From: Acidobacteriota bacterium
GTDB taxonomy: Bacteria; Acidobacteriota; Blastocatellia; UBA7656
Reading direction: 5' to 3'
Assembly: GCA_040754075.1 (NCBI GenBank)
Contig: JBFMDH010000023.1
Location: 1 to 64,000 of the forward strand
Length of the DNA: 64,000 bases
Position 1 is the first letter of the stretch; each line of letters begins with the position of its first letter. Under the pieces are notes generated by a model. It was not told the origin of the DNA. It saw only the letters and a program-made list of their open reading frames with translations, and did no database searches. Below are positions 7,455 through 16,930 of the stretch, piece by piece. The position numbers and the translations under genes were made by a program.

Positions 7455-8654
7455 TCACCAGATAACCGTCTTCCCTATTTTCTCAATCGACGTGCAGCCC
7501 GTGAGTGCCATCGCCATTTCAAATTCGTTGCGCAAAATGTTGATGACTCTGGCAACCCCCGCAGCGCCCGCTACGCCTAAACCATAAAGGTAGGGTCTGC
7601 CGATAAACACCGCATCAGCGCCAAACGCAATTGCTTTTAACACATCAGTGCCGCGTCGCACGCCGCCATCCATCAACACCGGCATTCGCCCGGCGATGCG
7701 TTCGACCACTTCCGGTAGCGCATCAATCGCTGCGGGCACGGTATCCAAATTTCGCGCCCCGTGATTGGAAACGATGACGCCCGCAACGCCCGAATCACAG
7801 GCAATCGCCGCGTCATCGGGATTTAAAATGCCTTTTAATAAAACCGGAACGCGGGCAAACGAACACATCCATTCAACATCTTTCCAATTTAATTTTGGGT
7901 CAAACAGTGAACTGTAAATTTCACCGTCGCGTGGGCGATGGGTGGTCGAATCGTCCCACTTGAAACCGCTCAGTTGCGGGCGTTCAAATTCCGACGGCAG
8001 TTGAAATTTAATACGGGTTTCGCGATTGCGCGTGCCGATGACCGGCGTATCGACAGTTATCATCAATGCTTTCACACCCGCGTCTTCGACACGCTGGATG
8101 ATCGATTTGGTGAATGCCTTATCGCGTTGAACATAGAGTTGAAACCAGACCGCATTCGTTGCTTCCTGAACCACTGCTTCAACGCTCGTGGTTCCCATGG
8201 TGCTCAAGGTAAAAATCGCCTTAGCCTGATTTGCGCCGCGAACCGTCGCGAGTTCACCTTCTTCATGAAACAGCCGTTGATAAGCGCAGGGCGCAAGCAG
8301 AATCGGGAACGGCAAGCGTTCACCAAGTAACCTCACATTCGTATCAATTTCCGAAACATCAATGAGCACTCGTGGACGAAGGCGCAGGTTGTTGAACGAC
8401 TGGCGATTCCAACCGAGTGTGACTTCATCGCTTGCGCCTGCCAGGAGATATTCATAAGCCATCGGCGAAATAAAATCTTTCACCGCCAGTTCAAAATCTG
8501 ACAGGCTGACCAGGGTTGATAAATCGATTCGCTCGCTTCTTTTAAAGTCTAGCGGTTCGCTCTGCTCGCAGTCTGGCGAGTCCGGCGAATCCTTCAGTTT
8601 ATCGCTCGTTCGGTTCTTCAATTCCATTTCAGAATCAGCCATTTCGATTTTCAA
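7455..8654 (-). CDS. FMN-dependent alpha-hydroxy-acid oxidase or dehydrogenase
   Basis: 399 residues, a full TIM-barrel flavoenzyme of the glycolate oxidase/lactate oxidase/L-lactate dehydrogenase family. The catalytic histidine and substrate-binding arginine are seen in SNHGARNLD (His298, Arg301, Asp304). FMN-contacting sequences are present (PILLAPCAYQRL; VLMDGGVRRGTDVLKA; FIGRPYLYGL). It oxidises an L-2-hydroxy acid such as lactate or glycolate to the 2-oxo acid; the substrate cannot be decided. The first 40 residues (SDKLKDSPDSPDCEQSEP...) are a non-conserved, low-complexity extension. It is encoded partly by a dispersed DNA repeat that recurs inverted in the promoter region, so the true start could lie further in. 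Confidence 0.88.
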   Translation of the reverse strand: MKIEMADSEMELKNRTSDKLKDSPDSPDCEQSEPLDFKRSERIDLSTLVSLSDFELAVKDFISPMAYEYLLAGASDEVTLGWNRQSFNNLRLRPRVLIDVSEIDTNVRLLGERLPFPILLAPCAYQRLFHEEGELATVRGANQAKAIFTLSTMGTTSVEAVVQEATNAVWFQLYVQRDKAFTKSIIQRVEDAGVKALMITVDTPVIGTRNRETRIKFQLPSEFERPQLSGFKWDDSTTHRPRDGEIYSSLFDPKLNWKDVEWMCSFARVPVLLKGILNPDDAAIACDSGVAGVIVSNHGARNLDTVPAAIDALPEVVERIAGRMPVLMDGGVRRGTDVLKAIAFGADAVFIGRPYLYGLGVAGAAGVARVINILRNEFEMAMALTGCTSIEKIGKTVIW

Positions 8655-8760
8655 CCTACCGATGATTTTTATTCACACTTAACAATTTCAATTCGCCAAA
8701 CTCGTCAGACTCGCAAGACTTGCAAGACTCGCAAGACTGCGAGCATAGCGAGCCGCCAGA
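8548..8760. repeat. Inverted pair of about 35-bp repeats, one inside a coding region
   Basis: The 35 bases at 8726-8760 (GACTCGCAAGACTGCGAGCA...) reappear inverted at 8548-8582 with four mismatches. The left copy encodes part of the N-terminal extension of the hydroxy-acid oxidase. The right copy is intergenic and is preceded by a run of short AGACTYGCA units (8708-8735). This looks like a dispersed intergenic repeat that has expanded into the 5' end of a gene. Confidence 0.6.
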
Positions 8761-8762
8761 TT

Positions 8763-9317
8763 TTAAGACTCCCGACTCTCCTTGAGCATATTGCAAAACA
8801 GCGCGCCCTGTTCGAGCGCATCATCAAGCGCCTGATGCGTATGCGGCAAGCGATCAAACCAGCGGCGCGGCATGGCGCGTTTCGTAGTTTCGGTAAATTC
8901 GCTTTTCATCATCGCCATCGCGTAACTTTTAATGTCGAGCGCGGAAAACGAAAACGGGCTTTCACCCATAAAGCGAATCAAATACCAGTACATCCACATA
9001 AAATCGAATACCACCGGATAGCCGACAAACACGGGTTTGCCGGGCAAACTTTTCAACCAGTTGAAATATTGGCGAATAGCTTTTTCCGGCGATTGCAAAT
9101 TTTTGCGACAGGCTTCCCAGGCTTCGGGCTGGGTTTTCCACCAAGCCATCGTTTCAGGATTAGGGTTGGCTTCGGGCAGGGTTTCGAGATTGGCTTCAAA
9201 AGTGGCAATTAAAGTTTTGTCTACGGTATAAGCGGCAGAGGCAAAACTGAGCATGGAGTTGATTCCCGGAATCGGGCCATCGGTTTCAACATCGGTGCTG
9301 ACATAAATTTCAGGCAT
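8763..9317 (-). CDS. DEDDh-type 3'-5' exonuclease (DnaQ/RNase T-like)
   Basis: 184 residues with the exonuclease motifs in order: ExoI DVETDG (Asp9, Glu11), ExoII around Asp105 (PVVFDFMW) and ExoIII His161-x3-Asp165 in [12 protein letters not shown]. This is the RNase T/DnaQ superfamily, metal-dependent 3'-5' exonucleases acting on DNA or RNA. The protein is a stand-alone domain, not fused to a polymerase. Its start overlaps the end of the preceding gene by eight bases, so it is co-translated with that unknown gene downstream of a ParM-like actin. Substrate is unknown. Confidence 0.82.
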   Translation of the reverse strand: MPEIYVSTDVETDGPIPGINSMLSFASAAYTVDKTLIATFEANLETLPEANPNPETMAWWKTQPEAWEACRKNLQSPEKAIRQYFNWLKSLPGKPVFVGYPVVFDFMWMYWYLIRFMGESPFSFSALDIKSYAMAMMKSEFTETTKRAMPRRWFDRLPHTHQALDDALEQGALFCNMLKESRES

Positions 9318-9840
9318 AGGTTTTCTTACTTTTCACAAATCGCTCAAGCAGGTGCAAAATCACAATGGCTTTTTGATGCCAGCCCGCTTCGAGTTGTTTT
9401 TCCAGCAGCTTAATTTCCGAAAGGTTTCCACCTTCCTCCCGCAAACCTTCCAACTTATCCAAAATATCAACGCTATGGGTGTCATATGACACTGCGCCAA
9501 CCTCTTTGGTTGAATGGTGATATTCCCATTTCACTTCAGCATAAAAATGCGCTGTCGTAAAACTCTCGGATTCCGATTCTTCCTTTTGGATAATCTGCGC
9601 TAATTCCGAAACTAACCCGGTTACCTCTTGCCAATTACTCAAGCCGCTAATCCGCAGGTGTTCATAGAATTCCTCATGAATTTTTTCATTCAGATAAAAG
9701 TGAACTGAATCCAAGCCTTTAAATCGAAAAAGAACTTGCAGGCTGTAATGGCTTTGACAGGATGAAATGCCAGCTTGTATCAACAAACGGGCATTATCCG
9801 GGAAATATATCAAATGCTTTAGATGCTCTGACTCTAACAT
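9310..9840 (-). CDS. Unknown protein between actin-like and exonuclease genes
   Basis: About 176 residues, soluble, with no recognised family. The start at 9840 ([10 protein letters not shown]) is chosen because GAGG lies five bases upstream. The sequence contains aromatic-rich strands ([27 protein letters not shown]) and an acidic helical C-terminal half ([29 protein letters not shown]) with heptad character. It lies 45 bases after a ParM-like gene and overlaps the exonuclease, so it probably belongs to one transcription unit with both. No function is proposed. Confidence 0.65.
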   Translation of the reverse strand: MLESEHLKHLIYFPDNARLLIQAGISSCQSHYSLQVLFRFKGLDSVHFYLNEKIHEEFYEHLRISGLSNWQEVTGLVSELAQIIQKEESESESFTTAHFYAEVKWEYHHSTKEVGAVSYDTHSVDILDKLEGLREEGGNLSEIKLLEKQLEAGWHQKAIVILHLLERFVKSKKTYA

Positions 9841-9884
9841 GGATACCTCACCAAATATCCTTCTCATCGGTAAGGCGCGATAGG

Positions 9885-10907
9885 TTATGCATCTTCGTTG
9901 GTTTGTCTGAGCAAGCCATAACGGAAATAGCCGACGGCGTTTGAAAAAATCATGGATTCGACCTTTTCGGCTGAGGGGAAAACCGCTTTGATGCCTTCAA
10001 ACAACATATCGCCGGAACCGCCCGCGACCAGGACTTTTTGCGGGCGCATCGAACGCACGGTCATCTGTATGCGGTTGATGATTTCGGGCATATGTTTTTC
10101 GAGCACCTGTTTGCGCATCTCTTCAAGGTCAACCGCTTCGCCCAGCGGCGTCACATAGGGGGTTTTGCTGCGAATGTACTGCTCGATGGTGCTGCGTTCG
10201 AGATAATCGTCATATTTCGCATCAATCTCGCGTTGCAAATCGTGATAAACCGCATCGAGCGATGACGGTATAGATTTTGAAACCGTGTGAATATAACGCC
10301 CGTCGGCAGCAACAATATCAATAGTCTTTTCGCCGCCATCAATCACCGCCGTCGGCACGATGCGGTCGGCGATTTTATGCCCGTCGCGGTCTAAGACGTA
10401 GCTCAGATATGAGCCATAACCTTGCGGCAACACCAGAATGTCTTTGAGGTTGAATTTCACTTCGTGGGCGATGCTGCCATTGATTTTGTAAAGTTTGACG
10501 ACGTGTTCGCCTTTGAGTTTTTCAATCAACAACTCTTTTTGCGAAGCGAAGAAATTGACCGGAAGTCCGACGACCAGCACATCCAGCGCAGGCACCTCTT
10601 TTTCGGTCATAAAGCGCGCGATGCCCGCGATGGTGAGCGCCGGGTTGTAATGTTTAGTGAACATATCGCGGTCTGCCGAGACTTCGCCGCCGCGATTGAG
10701 ACGAATGGCGGTTTCGCCGAAGTTGCGAATTTTGCCCGGATAGAGGCTCAGTTCGGCGATGAAGTTATCTTGCATGGTGCCGAGGAAATCTTCGCCGAAT
10801 TCAGCAGGACCGATGACCGACGGAAAGATCAGCGTCTTGCGCCCGCTTTTGGTTTCCGAATAAATTTTGGTCGCAGAATAACCTGTATCAACTGCCAGAA
10901 CATTCAT
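9885..10907 (-). CDS. ParM-like actin family ATPase
   Basis: About 340 residues starting MNVLAVDTGYSATKIYSE, the phosphate-1 loop of the actin/Hsp70 fold. A second phosphate loop is seen at TAVIDGGEKTIDIVA and an adenosine-binding loop at KVLVAGGSGDMLFEG, giving the two-domain layout of ParM/Alp-type bacterial actins (typically 320-350 residues). Such proteins form filaments that segregate plasmids or position cell components. Here the gene is chromosomal in context and no ParR-type DNA-binding partner or centromere repeats are visible, so the cargo is unknown. The ATG at 10907 is chosen because the actin fold starts there. An upstream ATG at 10952 would add 15 residues that do not belong to the fold, although a GGAGG lies inside that extension. 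Confidence 0.75.
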   Translation of the reverse strand: MNVLAVDTGYSATKIYSETKSGRKTLIFPSVIGPAEFGEDFLGTMQDNFIAELSLYPGKIRNFGETAIRLNRGGEVSADRDMFTKHYNPALTIAGIARFMTEKEVPALDVLVVGLPVNFFASQKELLIEKLKGEHVVKLYKINGSIAHEVKFNLKDILVLPQGYGSYLSYVLDRDGHKIADRIVPTAVIDGGEKTIDIVAADGRYIHTVSKSIPSSLDAVYHDLQREIDAKYDDYLERSTIEQYIRSKTPYVTPLGEAVDLEEMRKQVLEKHMPEIINRIQMTVRSMRPQKVLVAGGSGDMLFEGIKAVFPSAEKVESMIFSNAVGYFRYGLLRQTNEDA

Positions 10908-11229
10908 AATCGTTGTTTTACAAAGCCCGTGGACTTTGACGGACACCTCCATTTGCCCAAGTGGTTTTTGATTTATAGACGAGGTTTTGTGTCATGCTCA
11001 CTGCCTGATTGCCTTTGGTGAAGTTTGATTATACGTGACTCGAGGTTTTGTGCTAAGTGCAAATCTCATTTCAATGCTGAAAAACCGCGCCAACCACAAA
11101 AAAACTTATCGCTTATAAAACTATTGTTCACCTTACCCTGGTTTGGTAATCTGGGCGCAAAATAAGCTATTTTTGCCTTAGCGAAAATCCCTGCCCTCAA
11201 GAATAAAAACCATCAGAAGGAAATTTCAT
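10908..11229. other. Divergent intergenic region between actin-like and rhomboid genes
   Basis: 322 bases separating two divergent genes, so promoters for both must lie here. I see a purine-rich ribosome binding site (AGAAGGAAA) directly before the rhomboid ATG and a GGAGG at about 10945 that may belong to an alternative actin start. No tRNA, riboswitch-like fold or strong inverted repeat was noticed. Confidence 0.4.
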
Positions 11230-12936
11230 ATGTTACCGCTTGATGTCATTTTAGGGTTGCTGCTGTTACTGGTCGTCATTATTCAAAGCTTTTTTTTCAT
11301 GGTGCCGCTTGGCAATGAAAACTCCACCGTCAGAAGATTGCCCTGGGTAACCTTCGGTCTGATTATCATCAACGTGCTTATCTATTTCGGCACCGCGCCC
11401 ATTATCAATGCTCAGATGCAACGTCTGCAAAACGCACAGGACGGTATCATTGAGGTTTTACAAAAAAATCCCAAGTTATTAAAAGACGAAAAGATAAAAA
11501 CCCAACTCATTGAACTGGGACTGGCAACCAAAGAAGAATTGGAAGACGCCCCAATGCTGAAGTATCTGGATGAAGAAGAGTTGAATGAGTATGGGTTGGG
11601 TTATGAAGATGAATCGACAAACCTGGATGCGTTAAAAAAAATCAATGAAATCAATGCGCGCATTTCGCTTGATGAAAAATTTTTGGAATTTAAAAGCGCC
11701 CTTGCCGATAACCTGTCATTCAAACTGGGGCTTGCGCCAAACGGCAACTGGAAAATTCATCAACTGCTTTCCTATGCCTTTATGCACGGCGGCTTGTTGC
11801 ATCTGTTCGGTAACATGATTTTCTTTTTTGCAGTCGCCTTCAGTCTCGAAGACCTCTGGGGACGGGGCCTCTTTTTAGGCTTTTACCTCGGCGCTTGCAT
11901 CGTTTCCTGCTTGCCGTTTGTCTTTAGTCCCAGCAATGTTCCGTTAATCGGCGCATCAGGCGCAATCAGCGGCGTGATGGGGGCATTTCTCATTCGCCTC
12001 TACAAAACCCGCATACGTGTCGGCTATTTAATTCTGGCGTTCTGGTGGCTGATCTTTATGATGAGGAAAAAGCCCTGGGGCATTATCCACCTTCCAGCTT
12101 ATGTATTTTTGCCTTATCTATTTCTGGTTGATTTATTGATGGTCTGGTATTTCAAAAAATCAGGCGTGGTCTCGAATGTCGCGCATTCCGTTCACATCGC
12201 CGGATTCCTTTTCGGCGTGGCTTTCGCTTTTGTCATTAAAAAAGCCAGCATCGAAGAGAAATACATCAATCCCGCTATCGAAGCCAAAATCTCTTTCACC
12301 GGGTCAGCCGCCGTTACCCAGGCACTCGATATGATGGATCAAGGCAACGCTTATGGCGCGGAACAAACCTTGAAAGCCCACTTGATGAATCGCCCGAATG
12401 ATGTCGATGCGCTGATGACACTGGCGCAGGTTTACCAGCGAACCGAACGCTATAACCTGATGAACGATGCTTATGCCTCAGTCATTCGATTACACATTGC
12501 CAACAACGATAAAGAATCGGCGCTCTATATTTATGACAGTCTGCTTTCAGGGTTTCCCGAAGATGCGGTGAACGTCAGATTACCTGTGCGCGATTGGATG
12601 TCGATTTGCGAATACCTGCGCGAAATCGGCATGGTGCGCGAAGCCGGGTTTGAATACGAGCGATTGGCAAAAGCCTGCCCAAATGATCCGCTGTCGGTGC
12701 GCGCCTGCATTCAAGGCGCAGAAACCGCTTTAACGGATGGCGATCAGGATCGCGCCTTCAGGCTGTTCGAGATGGCGCTTTCGCGCAACCCTTCGCCGGT
12801 TTATGAGAGTCGCATTCGGCTGGGCATGGAAAAATGTCAGAGCTATTTGAATTCGCGCAATAAACGCGCGATTCCGCCGCATGAACCGCCAAACAAAGCG
12901 ACGATTCCACAGCCCTATCAAAATCCGCGACCCTGA
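11230..12936 (+). CDS. Rhomboid intramembrane serine protease with C-terminal TPR region
   Basis: 568 residues. The rhomboid core has HLFGN (His201, Asn205) in one helix, the catalytic serine in GASGAISG (Ser243) and the catalytic histidine in HIAGFLFG (His322), so the protease is intact. Between the first and second membrane helices is an unusually long insertion (about residues 60-170), acidic and helical. After the last helix a soluble region of about 220 residues shows TPR-like helical pairs (ALMTLAQVYQRTERYNLMNDAYASV). Rhomboids cleave membrane-spanning substrates within the bilayer; the TPR tail may recruit them. AAGGA precedes the ATG. It is monocistronic and convergent with the SpoIID-like gene, only five bases apart. 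Confidence 0.85.
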   Translation: MLPLDVILGLLLLLVVIIQSFFFMVPLGNENSTVRRLPWVTFGLIIINVLIYFGTAPIINAQMQRLQNAQDGIIEVLQKNPKLLKDEKIKTQLIELGLATKEELEDAPMLKYLDEEELNEYGLGYEDESTNLDALKKINEINARISLDEKFLEFKSALADNLSFKLGLAPNGNWKIHQLLSYAFMHGGLLHLFGNMIFFFAVAFSLEDLWGRGLFLGFYLGACIVSCLPFVFSPSNVPLIGASGAISGVMGAFLIRLYKTRIRVGYLILAFWWLIFMMRKKPWGIIHLPAYVFLPYLFLVDLLMVWYFKKSGVVSNVAHSVHIAGFLFGVAFAFVIKKASIEEKYINPAIEAKISFTGSAAVTQALDMMDQGNAYGAEQTLKAHLMNRPNDVDALMTLAQVYQRTERYNLMNDAYASVIRLHIANNDKESALYIYDSLLSGFPEDAVNVRLPVRDWMSICEYLREIGMVREAGFEYERLAKACPNDPLSVRACIQGAETALTDGDQDRAFRLFEMALSRNPSPVYESRIRLGMEKCQSYLNSRNKRAIPPHEPPNKATIPQPYQNPRP

Positions 12937-12941
12937 GTTTT

Positions 12942-14312
12942 TTAATAGAGGGTTTGCAGTTCGGTGTTTTTGAAATAATGCGCGAGGATTTGTTGATGGT
13001 TGAATCCGGCATCAGCCATCACCGCTGCGCCGATTTGACAAAGCCCGACGCCGTGTCCCCAACCTGCGCCAATCAGTTCAAAGCTGTCGGGGTATGCGGA
13101 CGTTTCATTTTGTTCTACCCGCACGACGAATGCCGAACTGTAAAGGTGCGAACGCGACAAGGCGCGGCGAATTTCCAACTCTTTCCCGATAATTACGGTT
13201 CGCTTGGTTCCGGTAATTTTCAATTTAATGATGCGCCCGGATTCGCCGCGTTCGATGGCTGCAAGTGAAATGATACTGCCGAAATCAATGCCGGTGCGGC
13301 TTCTCAGCAACTCCTGAATCTCTTCCTGTGTATAGCCCACACGCCAGCGATAAAAATCCATAGTCTCCTGATCAAATCCCGGCAGGATGCGCGCAAGCAG
13401 GGTTTTCGATTTGGTGTTGCAATAGGCTAATGGCTCTGCGGTAATCCAGGCTTTGGCATTGGTTTCGTCGGTCAAGGGTATCGCGTAATCTTCTTTATCG
13501 CCGAGCCAGTCATACACCGCCGTGAGGTAGGCAATCTCTTTATCTTCCCAGGCAGCGCGATAAACTTCGCTCATCCCTCCGCAACTTTTTGAATAGCGCG
13601 CATCGCAAATCGTTTCATCATAGACAAGAACGTTGCCGCGTGTATCTTGAACGGCGTTCATCGCTTCCTCAGAAAAAATTTTCGTCACTCCTTGATAACG
13701 CTGGCAATGGTCGTCCGCGCAGACATCGAAACTCGCATGATTTTCGCGGTCATACCATTTGATGATTTCTTCAACTTCACCTTGCACATCTTCATTTGCA
13801 AAACCGCTCAAGGTCGAGGGTTCCCCGTCAATACGTCTGGCATTTTCAAGCTGCGCAAGCAACCAACTGCGCGACACAATCGCATGCGCGCGCAGGAGTT
13901 CCGGCGGGCAATTGGCATTCATCTCCGAAGAAATCACGCTGATGAGATAGGATTCGAGCGGCAGTTTATTGATAATCGTCAATCCGCCTGAGTAGGCGAT
14001 TAATTTCAAAGCGCCTTGAAACACCTGGGTTTCTTTGCGTTCCCAGTGAAAATTAATGCCGATGACGACATCGAAAACTTTAAACCGGCAAGCCGCGAAA
14101 TCCACAGGTGAGAACTGAATCGTTGTGCCGGTGAGTTCGCCTGCGCCATTAATCACAATTTCACCATTACTGAGCGTGGCAACATACTCGCCCGCCTCAA
14201 CCGTTTCGCCGCTTTTCGTTTGAAATTGTCCCAGCAACTCAAAGCGCACGCTTTGCGCCCCGCTCATTAACCCGACTTTAATCGAAGGCTCCCGGTTAAT
14301 CTCAATCATCAC
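12942..14312 (-). CDS. SpoIID/LytB domain protein
   Basis: 456 residues containing the SpoIID/LytB core: PLESYLISVISSEMNANCP (about 118-136) followed by ELLRAHAIVSRSWLL, with the catalytic-type Glu in SSEM. Later come AVQDTRGNVLVYD, YSKSCGGMSE and a C-terminal GAGWGHGVGLCQIGA. In Bacillus SpoIID is a lytic transglycosylase acting on denuded peptidoglycan glycans, and LytB stimulates an amidase. Unusually, no signal peptide or membrane anchor is evident, so the mode of export is unclear or the start is further upstream. It is followed by the typA gene upstream on the same strand, 52 bases apart. Confidence 0.82.
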   Translation of the reverse strand: MMIEINREPSIKVGLMSGAQSVRFELLGQFQTKSGETVEAGEYVATLSNGEIVINGAGELTGTTIQFSPVDFAACRFKVFDVVIGINFHWERKETQVFQGALKLIAYSGGLTIINKLPLESYLISVISSEMNANCPPELLRAHAIVSRSWLLAQLENARRIDGEPSTLSGFANEDVQGEVEEIIKWYDRENHASFDVCADDHCQRYQGVTKIFSEEAMNAVQDTRGNVLVYDETICDARYSKSCGGMSEVYRAAWEDKEIAYLTAVYDWLGDKEDYAIPLTDETNAKAWITAEPLAYCNTKSKTLLARILPGFDQETMDFYRWRVGYTQEEIQELLRSRTGIDFGSIISLAAIERGESGRIIKLKITGTKRTVIIGKELEIRRALSRSHLYSSAFVVRVEQNETSAYPDSFELIGAGWGHGVGLCQIGAAVMADAGFNHQQILAHYFKNTELQTLY

Positions 14313-14364
14313 TTTTTCTTTCTGTTAAAAACTCGTCTTCTGTCTACTGCCAACTGCGTAGTGC

Positions 14365-16182
14365 TTATTCCGTACTCTTGCCTTTCGGACGAAAGTTTGA
14401 TGCAAGAATTTTCTTGCGCATGCGAATCGATTCCGGCGTCACTTCTACGAGTTCATCTTCGCGAATAAATTCCAACGCCTGTTCCAACGAAAGCACACGA
14501 AACGGCACCAATCGCATCGCTTCATCGGCGGTCGAAGCCCGCATATTGGTTAGTTTTTTCTCGCGCACGACATTCACATCCATATCCACGTCGCGCGAGT
14601 TTTCACCGACAATCATGCCTTCATAAACTGCTGTCGACGGTTTGACGAAAAGTTCGCCGCGTTCCTGCAAATTGTAAAGCGCGTAAGTGGTCGCGGCTCC
14701 GGCGCGGTCTGCAACCAGGGCACCCGTGATGCGCTGGGTAATCGCCCCCTGCCAATCATCCCAACGTAAAAAGATGGTATTTAGAAGCCCTGTGCCTTTG
14801 GTATCGGTCAGAAACTCGCTGCGAAACCCGATCAGCCCGCGCGACGGCACTTCAAATTCCATGCGTACACGCCCGGTGCCGTGATTAATCATTTTTGTCA
14901 TGCGACCTTTGCGACGCCCCAGGGCTTCGGTTACCACTCCGATAAAAGTTTCCGGGCAATCTACCACCGCGAGTTCAATCGGTTCCAGCTTTCTGCCCTC
15001 TTCAACGCGAGTGATAACTTGAGGTTTTGAAACCTGCACTTCATAACCTTCGCGCCGCATCATTTCGATTAATATCGCAAGCTGCAATTCGCCGCGCCCC
15101 GAAACTTTGAAACTGTCGGGCGAATCGGTGTCTTCGACGCGAATCGCGACATTGGCGAGCGTCTCTTTGTCCAGCCGTTCGCGAATTTTTCTTGAGGTCA
15201 CCCATTTGCCTTCTTTGCCTGAAAACGGCGAAGTGTTGACTCCGAAAATCATTGATATCGTCGGTTCATCAACGATGATTTTCGGCAACGGTTGCGGGTC
15301 ATCAATCGATGAAATGGTTTCGCCGATATAAATGTCTTCGATGCCTGCAAGGGCGATGATTTCTCCGGCTTCGGCGCGTTCAATCGGTGTTTTTTTCAAG
15401 CCCTCAAAGGCATAGAGTTTTGACACGCGGGTCTTTTGAATCGAACCATCGAGTTTGCAAAGCGACACCATATCGCCGACTGCAACGGTGCCGGAAAAAA
15501 TTTTACCGATTGCGAGTCTGCCGACGTAATCATCGTAATCGAGATTGGTGACCAGCACCTGCAAGACGCCATCTATGGGCGCGACCGGCGGCGGAATGGT
15601 GCGGACGATTTCATCAAAGAGCGGTTTCAAATCTTCGCTCTCGTCTTCAAGTTTATATTTGGCGATGCCATTGCGGGCGATGGCGAAAATCGTGGGAAAA
15701 TCGACCTGTTCGTCGGTAGCATCCAGGTCGATGAATAAATCGAATACTTCGCTGATGACTTCATCGGCGCGGGCGTCCTGCCGGTCGATTTTGTTGATGA
15801 CGGCGATAACCGGCAGATCGAGTCCCAAAGCTTTCGATAAAACGTAGCGCGTCTGTGGCAGCGGTCCTTCGCTGGCGTCAACAAGTAACATCACGCCATC
15901 GACCATTTTCAACACGCGCTCGACTTCGCCGCCGAAATCCGAGTGACCCGGCGTATCAACAATGTTGATTTTCACGTCGCCGTAATGCACCGAAGCGTTT
16001 TTCGCCATAATGGTGATGCCGCGTTCGCGTTCCAAATCCATCGAATCCATCACCCGTTCGGCGACTGCTTCGTTGGCGCGAAATAATCCTGATTGTTTCA
16101 ACATCGCGTCAACCAGGGTGGTTTTACCGTGGTCAACGTGCGCGATGATGGCAATATTGCGTATATCTTCTCTGGTTTGCAT
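14365..16182 (-). CDS. typA: Translational GTPase TypA/BipA
   Basis: 605 residues, the normal length. G1 is [12 protein letters not shown] (residues 15-26), G3 is [12 protein letters not shown] and G4 is NKIDR. The C-terminal TypA-specific domain is present ([33 protein letters not shown]). TypA is an EF-G-like GTPase that binds the 70S ribosome near the A site and assists 50S assembly under stress or cold. The gene is upstream of and co-oriented with the SpoIID-like gene. Identification is firm. Confidence 0.97.
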   Translation of the reverse strand: MQTREDIRNIAIIAHVDHGKTTLVDAMLKQSGLFRANEAVAERVMDSMDLERERGITIMAKNASVHYGDVKINIVDTPGHSDFGGEVERVLKMVDGVMLLVDASEGPLPQTRYVLSKALGLDLPVIAVINKIDRQDARADEVISEVFDLFIDLDATDEQVDFPTIFAIARNGIAKYKLEDESEDLKPLFDEIVRTIPPPVAPIDGVLQVLVTNLDYDDYVGRLAIGKIFSGTVAVGDMVSLCKLDGSIQKTRVSKLYAFEGLKKTPIERAEAGEIIALAGIEDIYIGETISSIDDPQPLPKIIVDEPTISMIFGVNTSPFSGKEGKWVTSRKIRERLDKETLANVAIRVEDTDSPDSFKVSGRGELQLAILIEMMRREGYEVQVSKPQVITRVEEGRKLEPIELAVVDCPETFIGVVTEALGRRKGRMTKMINHGTGRVRMEFEVPSRGLIGFRSEFLTDTKGTGLLNTIFLRWDDWQGAITQRITGALVADRAGAATTYALYNLQERGELFVKPSTAVYEGMIVGENSRDVDMDVNVVREKKLTNMRASTADEAMRLVPFRVLSLEQALEFIREDELVEVTPESIRMRKKILASNFRPKGKSTE

Positions 16183-16271
16183 ATCGTTTAGTTTTTGCCT
16201 CTAAAAATAAACGGTTATCATAACAGACGACAGTTACATCTGTCAGTCAAACATTTGGAGGCATTACCGGT

Positions 16272-16901
16272 ATGGAAAGTTTTATCGCTGAGGACGTAGA
16301 AAAATACATTTACGATATTTTGCCCGCGCGCGATGAAGTGCTCACCGAAATGGAAGCGCAGGCACGGCGTCGCGACATTCCGATTATTGGTCCCGCCGTG
16401 GCGAGAGTGATTTATCAGTATGCGAAATTGATTAATGCCAAACGGGTTTTCGAGATGGGTTCGGCAATCGGTTATTCAACCATCTGGCTGGCGCGCGCGG
16501 TGGGAGAAGGCGGCAAAGTCTATTACACCGACGGCAGCGAAAAAAATTGCGCCGAAGCGCAGGGGTACATCGAACGCGCAGGGGTCGCCGATAGCGTAGA
16601 AATTCTACAGGGCGACGCGATTGATTTGCTTGAACAAACCGAGGGTGAATTCGATTTGATTTTTAATGATGTGGATAAGCATCAATACCCCGATGCGTTT
16701 CGCGTCGCTTTGCCGCGCGTGCGAAGCGGTGGTTTGTTTATTACGGATAATGTCTTGTGGTCGGGAAGAGTCGCGCGCCAGGCAAATGACCAATACACCG
16801 CAGGCGTGCGTGAATTCAACCGATTGATTTACACCGCCGATAATCTCTTTACAACCATTCTGCCGATTCGCGATGGCATTGCCGTTTGTTTGAAAAGGTA
16901 G
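16272..16901 (+). CDS. SAM-dependent O-methyltransferase, COMT-like
   Basis: 209 residues of the class I methyltransferase family 3. Motif I is RVFEMGSAIGYSTIWLA (residues 59-75), a post-I acidic residue is in YYTDGSEKN, and the metal-binding Asp and Asn region is FNDVDKHQYPDAF. The pattern fits the Mg2+-dependent catechol/caffeoyl-CoA type O-methyltransferases (YrrM-like). TGGAGG precedes the ATG by about ten bases. It is divergent from typA and has no clear operon partner; the physiological acceptor is unknown. Confidence 0.85.
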   Translation: MESFIAEDVEKYIYDILPARDEVLTEMEAQARRRDIPIIGPAVARVIYQYAKLINAKRVFEMGSAIGYSTIWLARAVGEGGKVYYTDGSEKNCAEAQGYIERAGVADSVEILQGDAIDLLEQTEGEFDLIFNDVDKHQYPDAFRVALPRVRSGGLFITDNVLWSGRVARQANDQYTAGVREFNRLIYTADNLFTTILPIRDGIAVCLKR

Positions 16902-16930
16902 AACCGAACGAAAGGAAAACTTTAAGCTTG

